From Aeromicrobium sp. Root472D3 (lineage in GTDB: Bacteria; Actinomycetota; Actinomycetes; Propionibacteriales; Nocardioidaceae): DNA of 64,000 bases. This document shows positions 26,699 through 32,012 of the stretch, piece by piece. The stretch spans positions 1,185,033 to 1,249,032 of the forward strand of contig NZ_LMET01000001.1 in assembly GCF_001426485.1 (NCBI RefSeq), given 5' to 3'. Both the position numbers and the translations under genes were made by a program. The notes under the pieces were generated by a model. The model was not told the DNA's origin and made no database searches. It saw nothing but the letters and a program-made list of their open reading frames with translations. Each line of letters opens with the position of its first letter. Within the stretch, counting starts at the first letter, position 1.

Positions 26699-27889
26699 AT
26701 GGGGCTCGACACGACATCGCTCCGCGTGGCGTTCGGCGTCGTCGCCCTGACGATGCTGGTCCTGTTCTACTTCGTCTCGTACCGCACCAGCCGGTCCACG
26801 TATTGCGCGTGGTGGTGCGCCGCCCTGGGGCTGTTCGTCGCCGGGTCGGTCGCCTACCTGCTCGACGGGACGTCGCAGCAGGTGTGGGCGAACCCTCTCG
26901 GCAGCACGCTGCTCGTCGCCGGGACGAGCAGCGTGTGGGGCGGGACCCGTGCCCTGGGCGGCCGCGGGTTCCAGTGGGCACCGTTCGCGACGGGTCCCGC
27001 CGTGACGGCCGTCGCGGCGGTGCTCGACGACCCGGCCACGAACACGTGGGCCGGGGGCGCCGTGATGCTGGCCTCGATGTCGCTGACGGTCGCGCTGGCG
27101 TCGCGCGAGCTGTGGCTCGTGCGACCCAGCCCGGCCGAGCTGCTGCGGCGCGAGGCGACGTTCTCGCCGGCCGTGCGCACGCTGGCGATCATGTCCGGCG
27201 GGTTCTCGGCGTTCTACGCGATGCGGTTCGTGTCGTTCGTGTGGGTCGGGCCCGACGGCGAGGTGTTCGAGCGCTACTTCGGCTCGGAGGTCACGACGCT
27301 CGTCACGACCGTGCTGCTCGCGGCGATCTCGTTCAGCATGACGTCGCTCAGCTACGAGCGCGAGACCGAGGAGCTGCGCTCGCAGGCCACGCGTGACGGG
27401 CTCACGGGGCTGCTCAACCGCACCGAGTTCATGCGGCAGGCGTCGGCCGAGTGGCGCGCCAAGAACCGCAGCGGGGCCCAGGGCTCGCTGATCCTCGCCG
27501 ACCTCGACTTCTTCAAGGCCGTCAACGACACCTACGGTCACCCGGCCGGCGACTACGCGCTGCAGGCCTTCGCCGCGACGTGCCGCGGCATCGTGCGGTC
27601 GTCCGACCTCGTGGGCCGCTACGGAGGCGAGGAGTTCATCATCTTCCTGCCCGACGTGCCGACGGCGCGCGCCGAGCAGATCGCGGGCCAGATCAGCGGA
27701 CGTCTGCGCGAGACCGCCACGCCCAACGGCATGCCGTTCCCGACGGTCAGCTACGGCATCGCCGCCGCCGACGACGGCACCGACCTGGCCGACGCGATCG
27801 ACCGGGCAGACCGGGCGCTCTACGAGGCCAAGGCGACGGGGCGCGACCGCGTGATCCTGAGCAGCGACGACCGTCCCGGCCCGGGCTGA
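26699..27889 (+). CDS. Diguanylate cyclase with N-terminal membrane domain
   Basis: A 396-residue protein that should make cyclic di-GMP from two GTP. Residues 1-210 contain about six hydrophobic segments (VAFGVVALTMLVLFYFVSY, LFVAGSVAYLL, LLVAGTSSVWGG, FATGPAVTAVAAVL, TVALASREL, TLVTTVLLAAISFSMTSL) and form a MASE-like sensor. The GGDEF domain covers about 225-390, with the catalytic loop GGEEF at 309-313 and an intact inhibitory RxxD site (RSSD, 5 residues upstream). The ATG at 26699 follows GGGGGTGG; a GTG at 26660 is an alternative. No phosphodiesterase domain is fused to it. Confidence 0.92.
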   Translation: MGLDTTSLRVAFGVVALTMLVLFYFVSYRTSRSTYCAWWCAALGLFVAGSVAYLLDGTSQQVWANPLGSTLLVAGTSSVWGGTRALGGRGFQWAPFATGPAVTAVAAVLDDPATNTWAGGAVMLASMSLTVALASRELWLVRPSPAELLRREATFSPAVRTLAIMSGGFSAFYAMRFVSFVWVGPDGEVFERYFGSEVTTLVTTVLLAAISFSMTSLSYERETEELRSQATRDGLTGLLNRTEFMRQASAEWRAKNRSGAQGSLILADLDFFKAVNDTYGHPAGDYALQAFAATCRGIVRSSDLVGRYGGEEFIIFLPDVPTARAEQIAGQISGRLRETATPNGMPFPTVSYGIAAADDGTDLADAIDRADRALYEAKATGRDRVILSSDDRPGPG

Positions 27890-27902
27890 CCGGCCGGCGC
27901 GC

Positions 27903-28043
27903 TCAGGCGCGCGTCGGGTTCTCCGCGGGGTTGGGCGGGGTCACCGGGTTGCCCTCGGTGTCGGGGTCGGTGGGCAGCTGGCCCGGGTTGTCGCCGGGGC
28001 TCGACGGCTCGGGCGCGGTCGTGGTGTCGGTGCGTGACGTCAT
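27903..28043 (-). CDS. Tiny acidic proline-rich protein (46 aa), leaderless, SigB-type promoter
   Basis: A 46-residue protein (MTSRTDTTTAPEPSSPGDNP...) rich in Pro, Thr, Asp and Asn, predicted disordered, with no hydrophobic segment. The ATG has no Shine-Dalgarno, but a SigB-type promoter ends 9 bases before it. Its composition resembles the proteins at 4153-4290 and 31782-31970. Function unknown. Confidence 0.65.
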   Translation of the reverse strand: MTSRTDTTTAPEPSSPGDNPGQLPTDPDTEGNPVTPPNPAENPTRA

Positions 28044-28052
28044 GGTGCCGTC

Positions 28053-28078
28053 GTGCCCACTGGGCCGACCGGTAAACC
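28053..28078 (-). promoter_or_regulatory. SigB/SigF-type promoter of the 46-aa acidic protein, leaderless
   Basis: On the minus strand GGTTTA (28073-28078), a 14-base spacer and GGGCAC (28053-28058), ending 9 bases before the ATG at 28043. Confidence 0.65.
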
Positions 28079-28151
28079 GTCCCGGGGTGCGTACGGCGGG
28101 GCGCGGTGGGTACGGGCCGTCCGGCACCCACCGACCGCCCAAGGAGTCACG

Positions 28152-28424
28152 ATGCCCCCGAAGAAGGACCCGAGCCTCAAGAAGCCCGAGATGTACGAGG
28201 CGCTGCGCGACCAGGGCGCGTCGAAGGAGAGGGCCGCCCGCATCTCGAACGCCGCCGCGCAGAAGGGCCGCTCGGCCGGGTCCGTGGGCGCGAAGGGCGG
28301 GGCGTCCGGGTCGTACGACGACTGGACCGTCGACGACCTGCGCGCGCGGGCCAAGGAGCTCGGCCTCAGCGGCTACTCGGACAAGAAGAAGTCCGAGCTC
28401 GTGACGATGCTGCGGGAGCACTGA
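28152..28424 (+). CDS. Rho termination factor N-terminal (SAP-like) domain protein
   Basis: A 90-residue basic protein. Its first half (MPPKKDPSLKKPEMYEALRDQGASKERAARISNAAA) is a small helical segment of an uncharacterised family, and its end DDWTVDDLRARAKELGLSGYSDKKKSELVTMLREH is a Rho_N/SAP-like fold, typical of nucleic-acid binding. The ATG has an AAGGAG site 5 bases upstream. A GGGTAC box is about 46 bases upstream, but a matching -35 is not evident. It may bind DNA or RNA under stress; this is inferred. Confidence 0.8.
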   Translation: MPPKKDPSLKKPEMYEALRDQGASKERAARISNAAAQKGRSAGSVGAKGGASGSYDDWTVDDLRARAKELGLSGYSDKKKSELVTMLREH

Positions 28425-29062
28425 TCACCGGCGCCGGCGCGGCCTCCGAGCTCGACTTCGGGGGGCTCACGATCGCCTTCGACGACCGCGTGCTGCGCCC
28501 CCGCCCCTGGACGCTGGCGCAGTCGCGGTGGGCCGCGGACGTCGCGGGCACGGCCCCGGAGGGTCGGGTGCTCGAGCTGTTCGCCGGCGCGGGCCACATC
28601 GGGCTCGCGGCCGTCGCCGCCTCGCGGCGCGAGCTCGTGATGGTCGACCTCAACCCGGCCGCCGTCGAGCTCGCCCGCGCCAACGTCGACCGGGCCGGAC
28701 TGGCGGATCGCGTGAGCGTCCGGCACGGGCGGATCGACGAGGTGCTGGGCGACGACGAGCGGTTCGCGGTCGTCGTCGCCGATCCGCCGTGGGTCCCGTC
28801 GGCCGGCATCGGGGAGTTCCCCGACGACCCGTCGATCGCGATCGACGGCGGCGACGACGGTCTCGACCTGGCCCGCACGTGCTGCGACGTCATCGGCCGT
28901 CACCTCCTGCCGGGCGGGACCGCGATCCTGCAGGTCGGCACGTCCGACCAGGTGCGAGCGCTCGACGAGCACCTGCGGCAGGGCGGGTCCGGCCTGCGCA
29001 CCGCCGAGACCCGCGTCTTCGAGCGCGGCGTGCTGGTCGAGCTCCGCCGACGAGTCACGTAG
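28421..29062 (+). CDS. Class I SAM-dependent methyltransferase (HemK-like), probable CTG start
   Basis: A 213-residue protein with motif I VLELFAGAGHIGLAAVA, motif II-like VMVDLNPAAVELA and a motif IV-like VVADPPWVPS, the (D/N)PPW loop of N- or Gln-methylating enzymes. The pre-domain TIAFDDRVLRPRPWTLAQSRWAAD is conserved in related proteins and begins upstream of the first in-frame GTG (28490). No ATG, GTG or TTG lies between the previous gene and that segment. A CTG at 28421 overlaps the previous stop (CTGA) and has GGGAG just upstream, so it is the best candidate; CTG starts are rare, and a start at 28490 is the alternative. The gene end overlaps a 21-base repeat array. Confidence 0.75.
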   Translation: MITGAGAASELDFGGLTIAFDDRVLRPRPWTLAQSRWAADVAGTAPEGRVLELFAGAGHIGLAAVAASRRELVMVDLNPAAVELARANVDRAGLADRVSVRHGRIDEVLGDDERFAVVVADPPWVPSAGIGEFPDDPSIAIDGGDDGLDLARTCCDVIGRHLLPGGTAILQVGTSDQVRALDEHLRQGGSGLRTAETRVFERGVLVELRRRVT

Positions 29063-29224
29063 TCCCGCCGACGAGTCACGCAGTCCCGCCGACGAGTCAC
29101 CTGGACCCGCTCGCGAGTCACTCCGGGTGACTCGCGGCCGGGCATGACTGACTCGTCGGCAGGCGTGGGTGACTCGTCGGCGGGCGTGGGTGACTCGTCG
29201 GCGGGCGTGGGTGACTCGTCGGCG
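29045..29224. repeat. Array of 21-base-period direct repeats arranged as a large inverted repeat
   Basis: Three copies of CGCCGACGAGTCAC (29045-29058, 29066-29079, 29087-29100) run at exact 21-base spacing. The centre is a hairpin (10-base arms at 29112-29121 and 29127-29136, 5-base loop). Then the same unit appears inverted: TGACTCGTCGGC at 29149-29160 and GTGACTCGTCGGCG at 29169, 29190 and 29211, again with a 21-base period. The array lies between converging genes and overlaps the end of the methyltransferase gene. Two helical turns per unit would place all sites on one DNA face; it could also form a long cruciform terminator. Confidence 0.85.
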
Positions 29225-29232
29225 ATCGGGGG

Positions 29233-29448
29233 CTAGGGGCGGGACTTGTCGGGGATCAGCTTGTGCGTGCCGTCGCACCACGGCTGCATCGACGACTTGC
29301 CGCAGCGGCACACCGCGCTGACGGGACGGGTCGTGCGGTGCCGCACGCCGTCGGCGTCCTCGATCACGTGGTCGCCGCGCAGCAGCATCGGGCCGCCCGC
29401 GCAGAGGATCACGGTGGGGTGCTCGCCGCCCTGCTCGTCGTCGCTCAC
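29233..29448 (-). CDS. CDGSH iron-sulfur domain protein
   Basis: A 71-residue protein whose C-terminus carries CRCGKSSMQPWCDGTHK, the C-x-C-x2-S-x3-P-x-C-D-G-(S/T)-H motif that holds a [2Fe-2S] cluster with three Cys and one His. The N-terminal part (TVILCAGGPMLLRGDHVIEDADGVRHRTTRP) resembles other bacterial short CDGSH proteins. The GTG overlaps the stop of the haem-oxygenase-like gene, so it is translationally coupled to it; it may pass electrons to it, which is inference. Confidence 0.87.
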   Translation of the reverse strand: MSDDEQGGEHPTVILCAGGPMLLRGDHVIEDADGVRHRTTRPVSAVCRCGKSSMQPWCDGTHKLIPDKSRP

Positions 29449-30389
29449 GCGGCCCACCCCTCGAGCATGCGCCGCGCGAAGCGGTCCTCGAGGTCCAAGC
29501 ACGTGAACGCGCCGAGGAACATGTCGTCGCGCAGCGCCGGCTCCTCGTCGAGCAGCGACCCGCAGATCGTCCGGACCGCCAGCTGCTCGTGCACCGCGTC
29601 GGCCGCGACGTGCTCGTCGTAGTACTCGGCCATCGAGTCGGGCAGGCCGAGGCGCCGCAGCCCCTGCGCCATGCGGCGCGACGGGATGCTGCTGGTCGCC
29701 TCGAACGCCGCCAGGTGACCCAGCGACGCCCCGCGGAGACGACGGTTCAGGCCGAACAGCGACATCGCGTTGTTCTCCTCGAGCACCTCGAGCGGCACGT
29801 CGTCGATGTAGGCGCCGTACTCGTCGCGCAGCCCGCAGTCGTCCATCCCGCGCGCGAACAGCGTCGCGTGGAGCCGCGTCGGGTCGCCGCCGCCGTACTC
29901 GTCGAACTGCAGCTCCATCAGCGCCGCCTTGGTGCGGTCCGGCAGCCGCGGCACGAGCCACGCGGACGGGTCGGACTCCTTCAGGTGGTAGATCGAGCGC
30001 ATGCGCAGCAGCTCGAGCGTCTGCTCGTGGGTCGTGTGACGTTGCACCTGCGCGGCCAGCGAGGCGCCGTCGTGCGACGCGACGTACGCGAAGAAGGCGT
30101 CGGCGAAGTCGCCCTCGGGCCAAGCGTCGGGTGCACGGTCACGCAGGGTGCGCTCGAACGTCGTCTCGAGCGAGCGGCGCAGGGCGATGAGCTCCGGCTG
30201 CCACTCGCGGTCGTCGTCGACGTCCTCGAAGCCGCGGTAGTGCAGCTCGTGCAGGGCCCACAGCGTGACGTGGAGGTCCTCGGCGTCGTCGGCGGGGGTC
30301 GACAGCAGCGGCGAGTAGTCGGGCGACGTCGACCGCATCGCCTGGAAGGCGGTCTCGCTGAGCGAGCCGCGACCCTTGGGCGTCAGCAC
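29445..30389 (-). CDS. Iron-containing redox enzyme family protein (haem-oxygenase-like fold)
   Basis: A 314-residue predicted all-helical protein of the haem-oxygenase-like diiron family. The segment LHVTLWALHELHYRGFEDVDD supplies a candidate iron ligand pattern (ALHELHYRGFE), and EYYDEHVAADAVHEQLAVRTICG near residue 255 supplies the second (DEHVxxDxxHE). Such enzymes oxidise or cleave small substrates with oxygen; substrate unknown. The GTG start at 30389 lacks its own Shine-Dalgarno, but a short upstream frame with a strong one overlaps it. It is followed by a CDGSH protein. Confidence 0.82.
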   Translation of the reverse strand: MLTPKGRGSLSETAFQAMRSTSPDYSPLLSTPADDAEDLHVTLWALHELHYRGFEDVDDDREWQPELIALRRSLETTFERTLRDRAPDAWPEGDFADAFFAYVASHDGASLAAQVQRHTTHEQTLELLRMRSIYHLKESDPSAWLVPRLPDRTKAALMELQFDEYGGGDPTRLHATLFARGMDDCGLRDEYGAYIDDVPLEVLEENNAMSLFGLNRRLRGASLGHLAAFEATSSIPSRRMAQGLRRLGLPDSMAEYYDEHVAADAVHEQLAVRTICGSLLDEEPALRDDMFLGAFTCLDLEDRFARRMLEGWAA

Positions 30390-30439
30390 GACGACGCTCG
30401 CGGACGGGTCGACGCGGGGACGGGCAGGAGGTGGGCCAT
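30383..30439 (-). CDS. Possible coupled leader peptide (18 aa) of the haem-oxygenase-like gene
   Basis: ATG 30439 has a GAGGAG site 6 bases upstream and opens an 18-codon frame (MAHLLPVPASTRPRASSC) whose TGA overlaps the GTG start of the next gene by 7 bases. The larger gene has no Shine-Dalgarno of its own. Either ribosomes reach it by translating this frame, or the pair reflects a frameshift from a longer N-terminus. Nothing in the peptide suggests an independent function. Confidence 0.4.
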   Translation of the reverse strand: MAHLLPVPASTRPRASSC

Positions 30440-30498
30440 GAGGATGCTCCTCGGGGTTCGGGCTGCTCCGGCCGTGTGCTCGACTGGGCGTCCATCAG

Positions 30499-30523
30499 GT
30501 ACCCGGATGGGGGACCGTCAACC
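30499..30523 (-). promoter_or_regulatory. SigB/SigF-type promoter of the haem-oxygenase-like/CDGSH operon
   Basis: On the minus strand GGTT (30520-30523), a 15-base spacer and GGGTAC (30499-30504), 59 bases upstream of the leader ATG. Confidence 0.6.
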
Positions 30524-30530
30524 GGCGACG

Positions 30531-30556
30531 TGTCTCAGGCCGGTGCCAGTGGGTAA
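30531..30556 (+). promoter_or_regulatory. Candidate SigB/SigF-type promoter facing the ANTAR gene
   Basis: TGTCTC (30531-30536), a 14-base spacer and GGGTAA (30551-30556), with one mismatch to the TGTTTC -35 at yihY. It would give a leader of about 165 bases that contains the hairpin at 30606-30647. Confidence 0.4.
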
Positions 30557-30605
30557 CCAAGAGGGTGTGGTGGCCGTTGAGCACACAGCGGCGACCTGGC
30601 GGAAA

Positions 30606-30647
30606 GTGGGCAGAGGGCGTGCGGACTAGGGCACGGCCTCTGCCCAC
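30606..30647 (+). promoter_or_regulatory. Long hairpin in the leader of the GAF-ANTAR gene
   Basis: GTGGGCAGAGG (30606-30616) pairs perfectly with CCTCTGCCCAC (30637-30647). A second stem CGTGC/GCACG lies inside, closed by an 8-base loop. It stands between divergent genes, so it is not an ordinary end-of-gene terminator. It could be an antitermination site or part of a small RNA. Confidence 0.45.
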
Positions 30648-30728
30648 GTCAGCGGGAGCGCCCGGACCGGCATAGGATCGTTGCGACGTTCCGGCACGTG
30701 CCGGCGGTGCAGAAGGAGGGCGATCGAC

Positions 30729-31409
30729 ATGGACGGTCCCCGCGTCCTGGCGGACATGGCGCTCGAGCTCGAGCAGGACCGTGATCCACGGAGCATCCTC
30801 GAGCGGGTCAGCCACTACGCGCGCCTGGTGCTCGACGCCGACGACGCCGGCGTCATGCGCGTCGTGACGCGCCAGAAGGTCGAGACCCCGGCCGCGACGA
30901 CCGAGCGGGTCGACCAGGCCCACCAGCTGCAGTCGCAGTTCGACGAGGGGCCGTGCCTCGACGCCATCACGGGCCGCGCGACGTACGTCGCCAACGACGT
31001 CGCGAACGACCCGCGCTGGCCCCGGTGGGGTCCGGCCGTCGTCGACATCGGCATCCTGAGCGCGATCGGCGTGCGCCTGGCCACCCGCGAGCGGGGCTAC
31101 GGCTCGCTGAACGTCTACGCCGACCGCGTCCACGCGTTCACCCCGGCCGACGTCGAGCTGGCCGAGGTGCTCGCGGCGCACGCCACGACGGCGTTCGCGG
31201 CCGCCGAGCGGGCGGCGGGCCTCGAGACGGCCCTGGAGTCGCGCACCACGATCGCGCAGGCCCAGGGCATCCTGATGCAGAAGTTCGACATCGACGCCGA
31301 TGCCGCCTTCGACTTCCTGCGCCGCATCTCGCAGCACGAGAACCGCCGCCTGCACGCCGTCGCCGAGGCCATCGTGGTGCAGCGCAACGCCAACGCCCGG
31401 CCCGAGTAG
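30729..31409 (+). CDS. GAF and ANTAR domain-containing regulator
   Basis: A 226-residue protein. Residues 10-155 form a GAF domain (VLADMALELEQDRDPRSILERVSHYARLVLDADDAGVMRVV, DEGPCLDAI, GILSAIGVRLATRERGYGSLNVYADR), and residues 165-226 an ANTAR RNA-binding domain (LESRTTIAQAQGILMQKFDIDADAAFDFLRRISQHENRRLHAVAEAIV). ANTAR proteins bind hairpins in nascent RNA and act as antiterminators; the GAF domain is probably the sensor. The ATG has an AGAAGGAGG site. A long hairpin lies 82 bases upstream in its own leader, so autoregulation is possible. Confidence 0.92.
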   Translation: MDGPRVLADMALELEQDRDPRSILERVSHYARLVLDADDAGVMRVVTRQKVETPAATTERVDQAHQLQSQFDEGPCLDAITGRATYVANDVANDPRWPRWGPAVVDIGILSAIGVRLATRERGYGSLNVYADRVHAFTPADVELAEVLAAHATTAFAAAERAAGLETALESRTTIAQAQGILMQKFDIDADAAFDFLRRISQHENRRLHAVAEAIVVQRNANARPE

Positions 31410-31430
31410 GGTCCTCGACCCCGTCAGGAC

Positions 31431-31456
31431 GATTGGGACGGCGCCGCGTGGGGTAG
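31431..31456 (+). promoter_or_regulatory. SigB/SigF-type promoter of the 81-aa membrane protein, leaderless
   Basis: GATTGG (31431-31436), a 14-base spacer and GGGTAG (31451-31456), ending 9 bases before the ATG at 31466. Confidence 0.55.
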
Positions 31457-31465
31457 GTGGGCGTC

Positions 31466-31711
31466 ATGGCATCTCGAACCCGCAGGCAGAAGCGTCACGA
31501 CCTCAACCGTCGGTGGTCGATCGGGCTGATCGTCTCGGTCGCCGCCGTGGTCGTCGCGATCATCGGCATCGTGCTCGTCCAGGCCGACGTGCTCCGCGAC
31601 GCGTGGGTGTACGCGTTCTTCGGCCTCGGAGCGATCGGCGCGGCCAGCGCGATGCTGCAGACGATCATCCGCGGCAAGGCGGGCGACGACATCGACGAGG
31701 CGAAGCTCTAG
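31466..31711 (+). CDS. Small membrane protein (81 aa)
   Basis: An 81-residue protein with a basic N-terminus (MASRTRRQKRHDLNRRW), a strong membrane helix (SIGLIVSVAAVVVAIIGIVLVQA, about 18-40), and a second helix (AWVYAFFGLGAIGAASAMLQTII, about 47-69), ending in a charged tail. It may be a two-helix stress protein; no known function. The ATG at 31466 was chosen because a SigB-type -10 box ends 9 bases before it. An in-frame GTG at 31457 is an alternative. Confidence 0.7.
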   Translation: MASRTRRQKRHDLNRRWSIGLIVSVAAVVVAIIGIVLVQADVLRDAWVYAFFGLGAIGAASAMLQTIIRGKAGDDIDEAKL

Positions 31712-31724
31712 CCCGACGCCCGAG

Positions 31725-31768
31725 CTCGCCCCGGCGCCCCCGTGTCGTCGAGGAGGCGCCGGGGCGAG
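31725..31768. terminator. Bidirectional hairpin terminator
   Basis: A perfect 14-base stem (CTCGCCCCGGCGCC at 31725-31738 and its complement at 31755-31768) with a 16-base loop, between converging genes. Confidence 0.75.
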
Positions 31769-31781
31769 TGGTCGGGACGGC

Positions 31782-31970
31782 TCAGGAGCCGCTGACGTCG
31801 TCGTTGTCGGTGTCGGTCGCGGGGCCCTCGGTCGCCGCGCCGCCCTCGGACGACCAATCGGTCGAGTCGCCGTTGTCGAGGGCCGGGTCGCTCTGGGTGT
31901 CGGGCGCGACGGCGGGCTGCCCGTCGGCGTCGACGGGGGTGGTCTGGGGGTCGTTCGCAGGTTCGGTCAT
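31782..31970 (-). CDS. Tiny acidic protein (62 aa), leaderless, SigB-type promoter
   Basis: A 62-residue acidic protein (MTEPANDPQTTPVDADGQPA...), rich in Asp, Thr, Pro and Ser, predicted disordered, ending VSGS. It has no Shine-Dalgarno; a SigB-type promoter ends 9 bases before its ATG. Like the proteins at 4153-4290 and 27903-28043, it looks like a disordered stress protein. Function unknown. Confidence 0.65.
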   Translation of the reverse strand: MTEPANDPQTTPVDADGQPAVAPDTQSDPALDNGDSTDWSSEGGAATEGPATDTDNDDVSGS

Positions 31971-31979
31971 GCGCCGAAC

Positions 31980-32006
31980 GTACCCCCGTGCCGCGGGCGC
32001 GAAACC
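31980..32006 (-). promoter_or_regulatory. SigB/SigF-type promoter of the 62-aa acidic protein, leaderless
   Basis: On the minus strand GGTTTC (32001-32006), a 15-base spacer and GGGTAC (31980-31985), ending 9 bases before the ATG at 31970. Confidence 0.7.
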
Positions 32007-32012
32007 GCCCGG

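Noticed and set aside
28089-28130. SigB-type promoter for the Rho_N-like gene at 28152
   Set aside because: A perfect GGGTAC is present, but the sequence at the -35 distance does not match GGTT or its variants.
29045-29224. CRISPR array
   Set aside because: The period is only 21 bases with short constant parts, the spacers are not unique and the array inverts in the middle; no cas genes are present.
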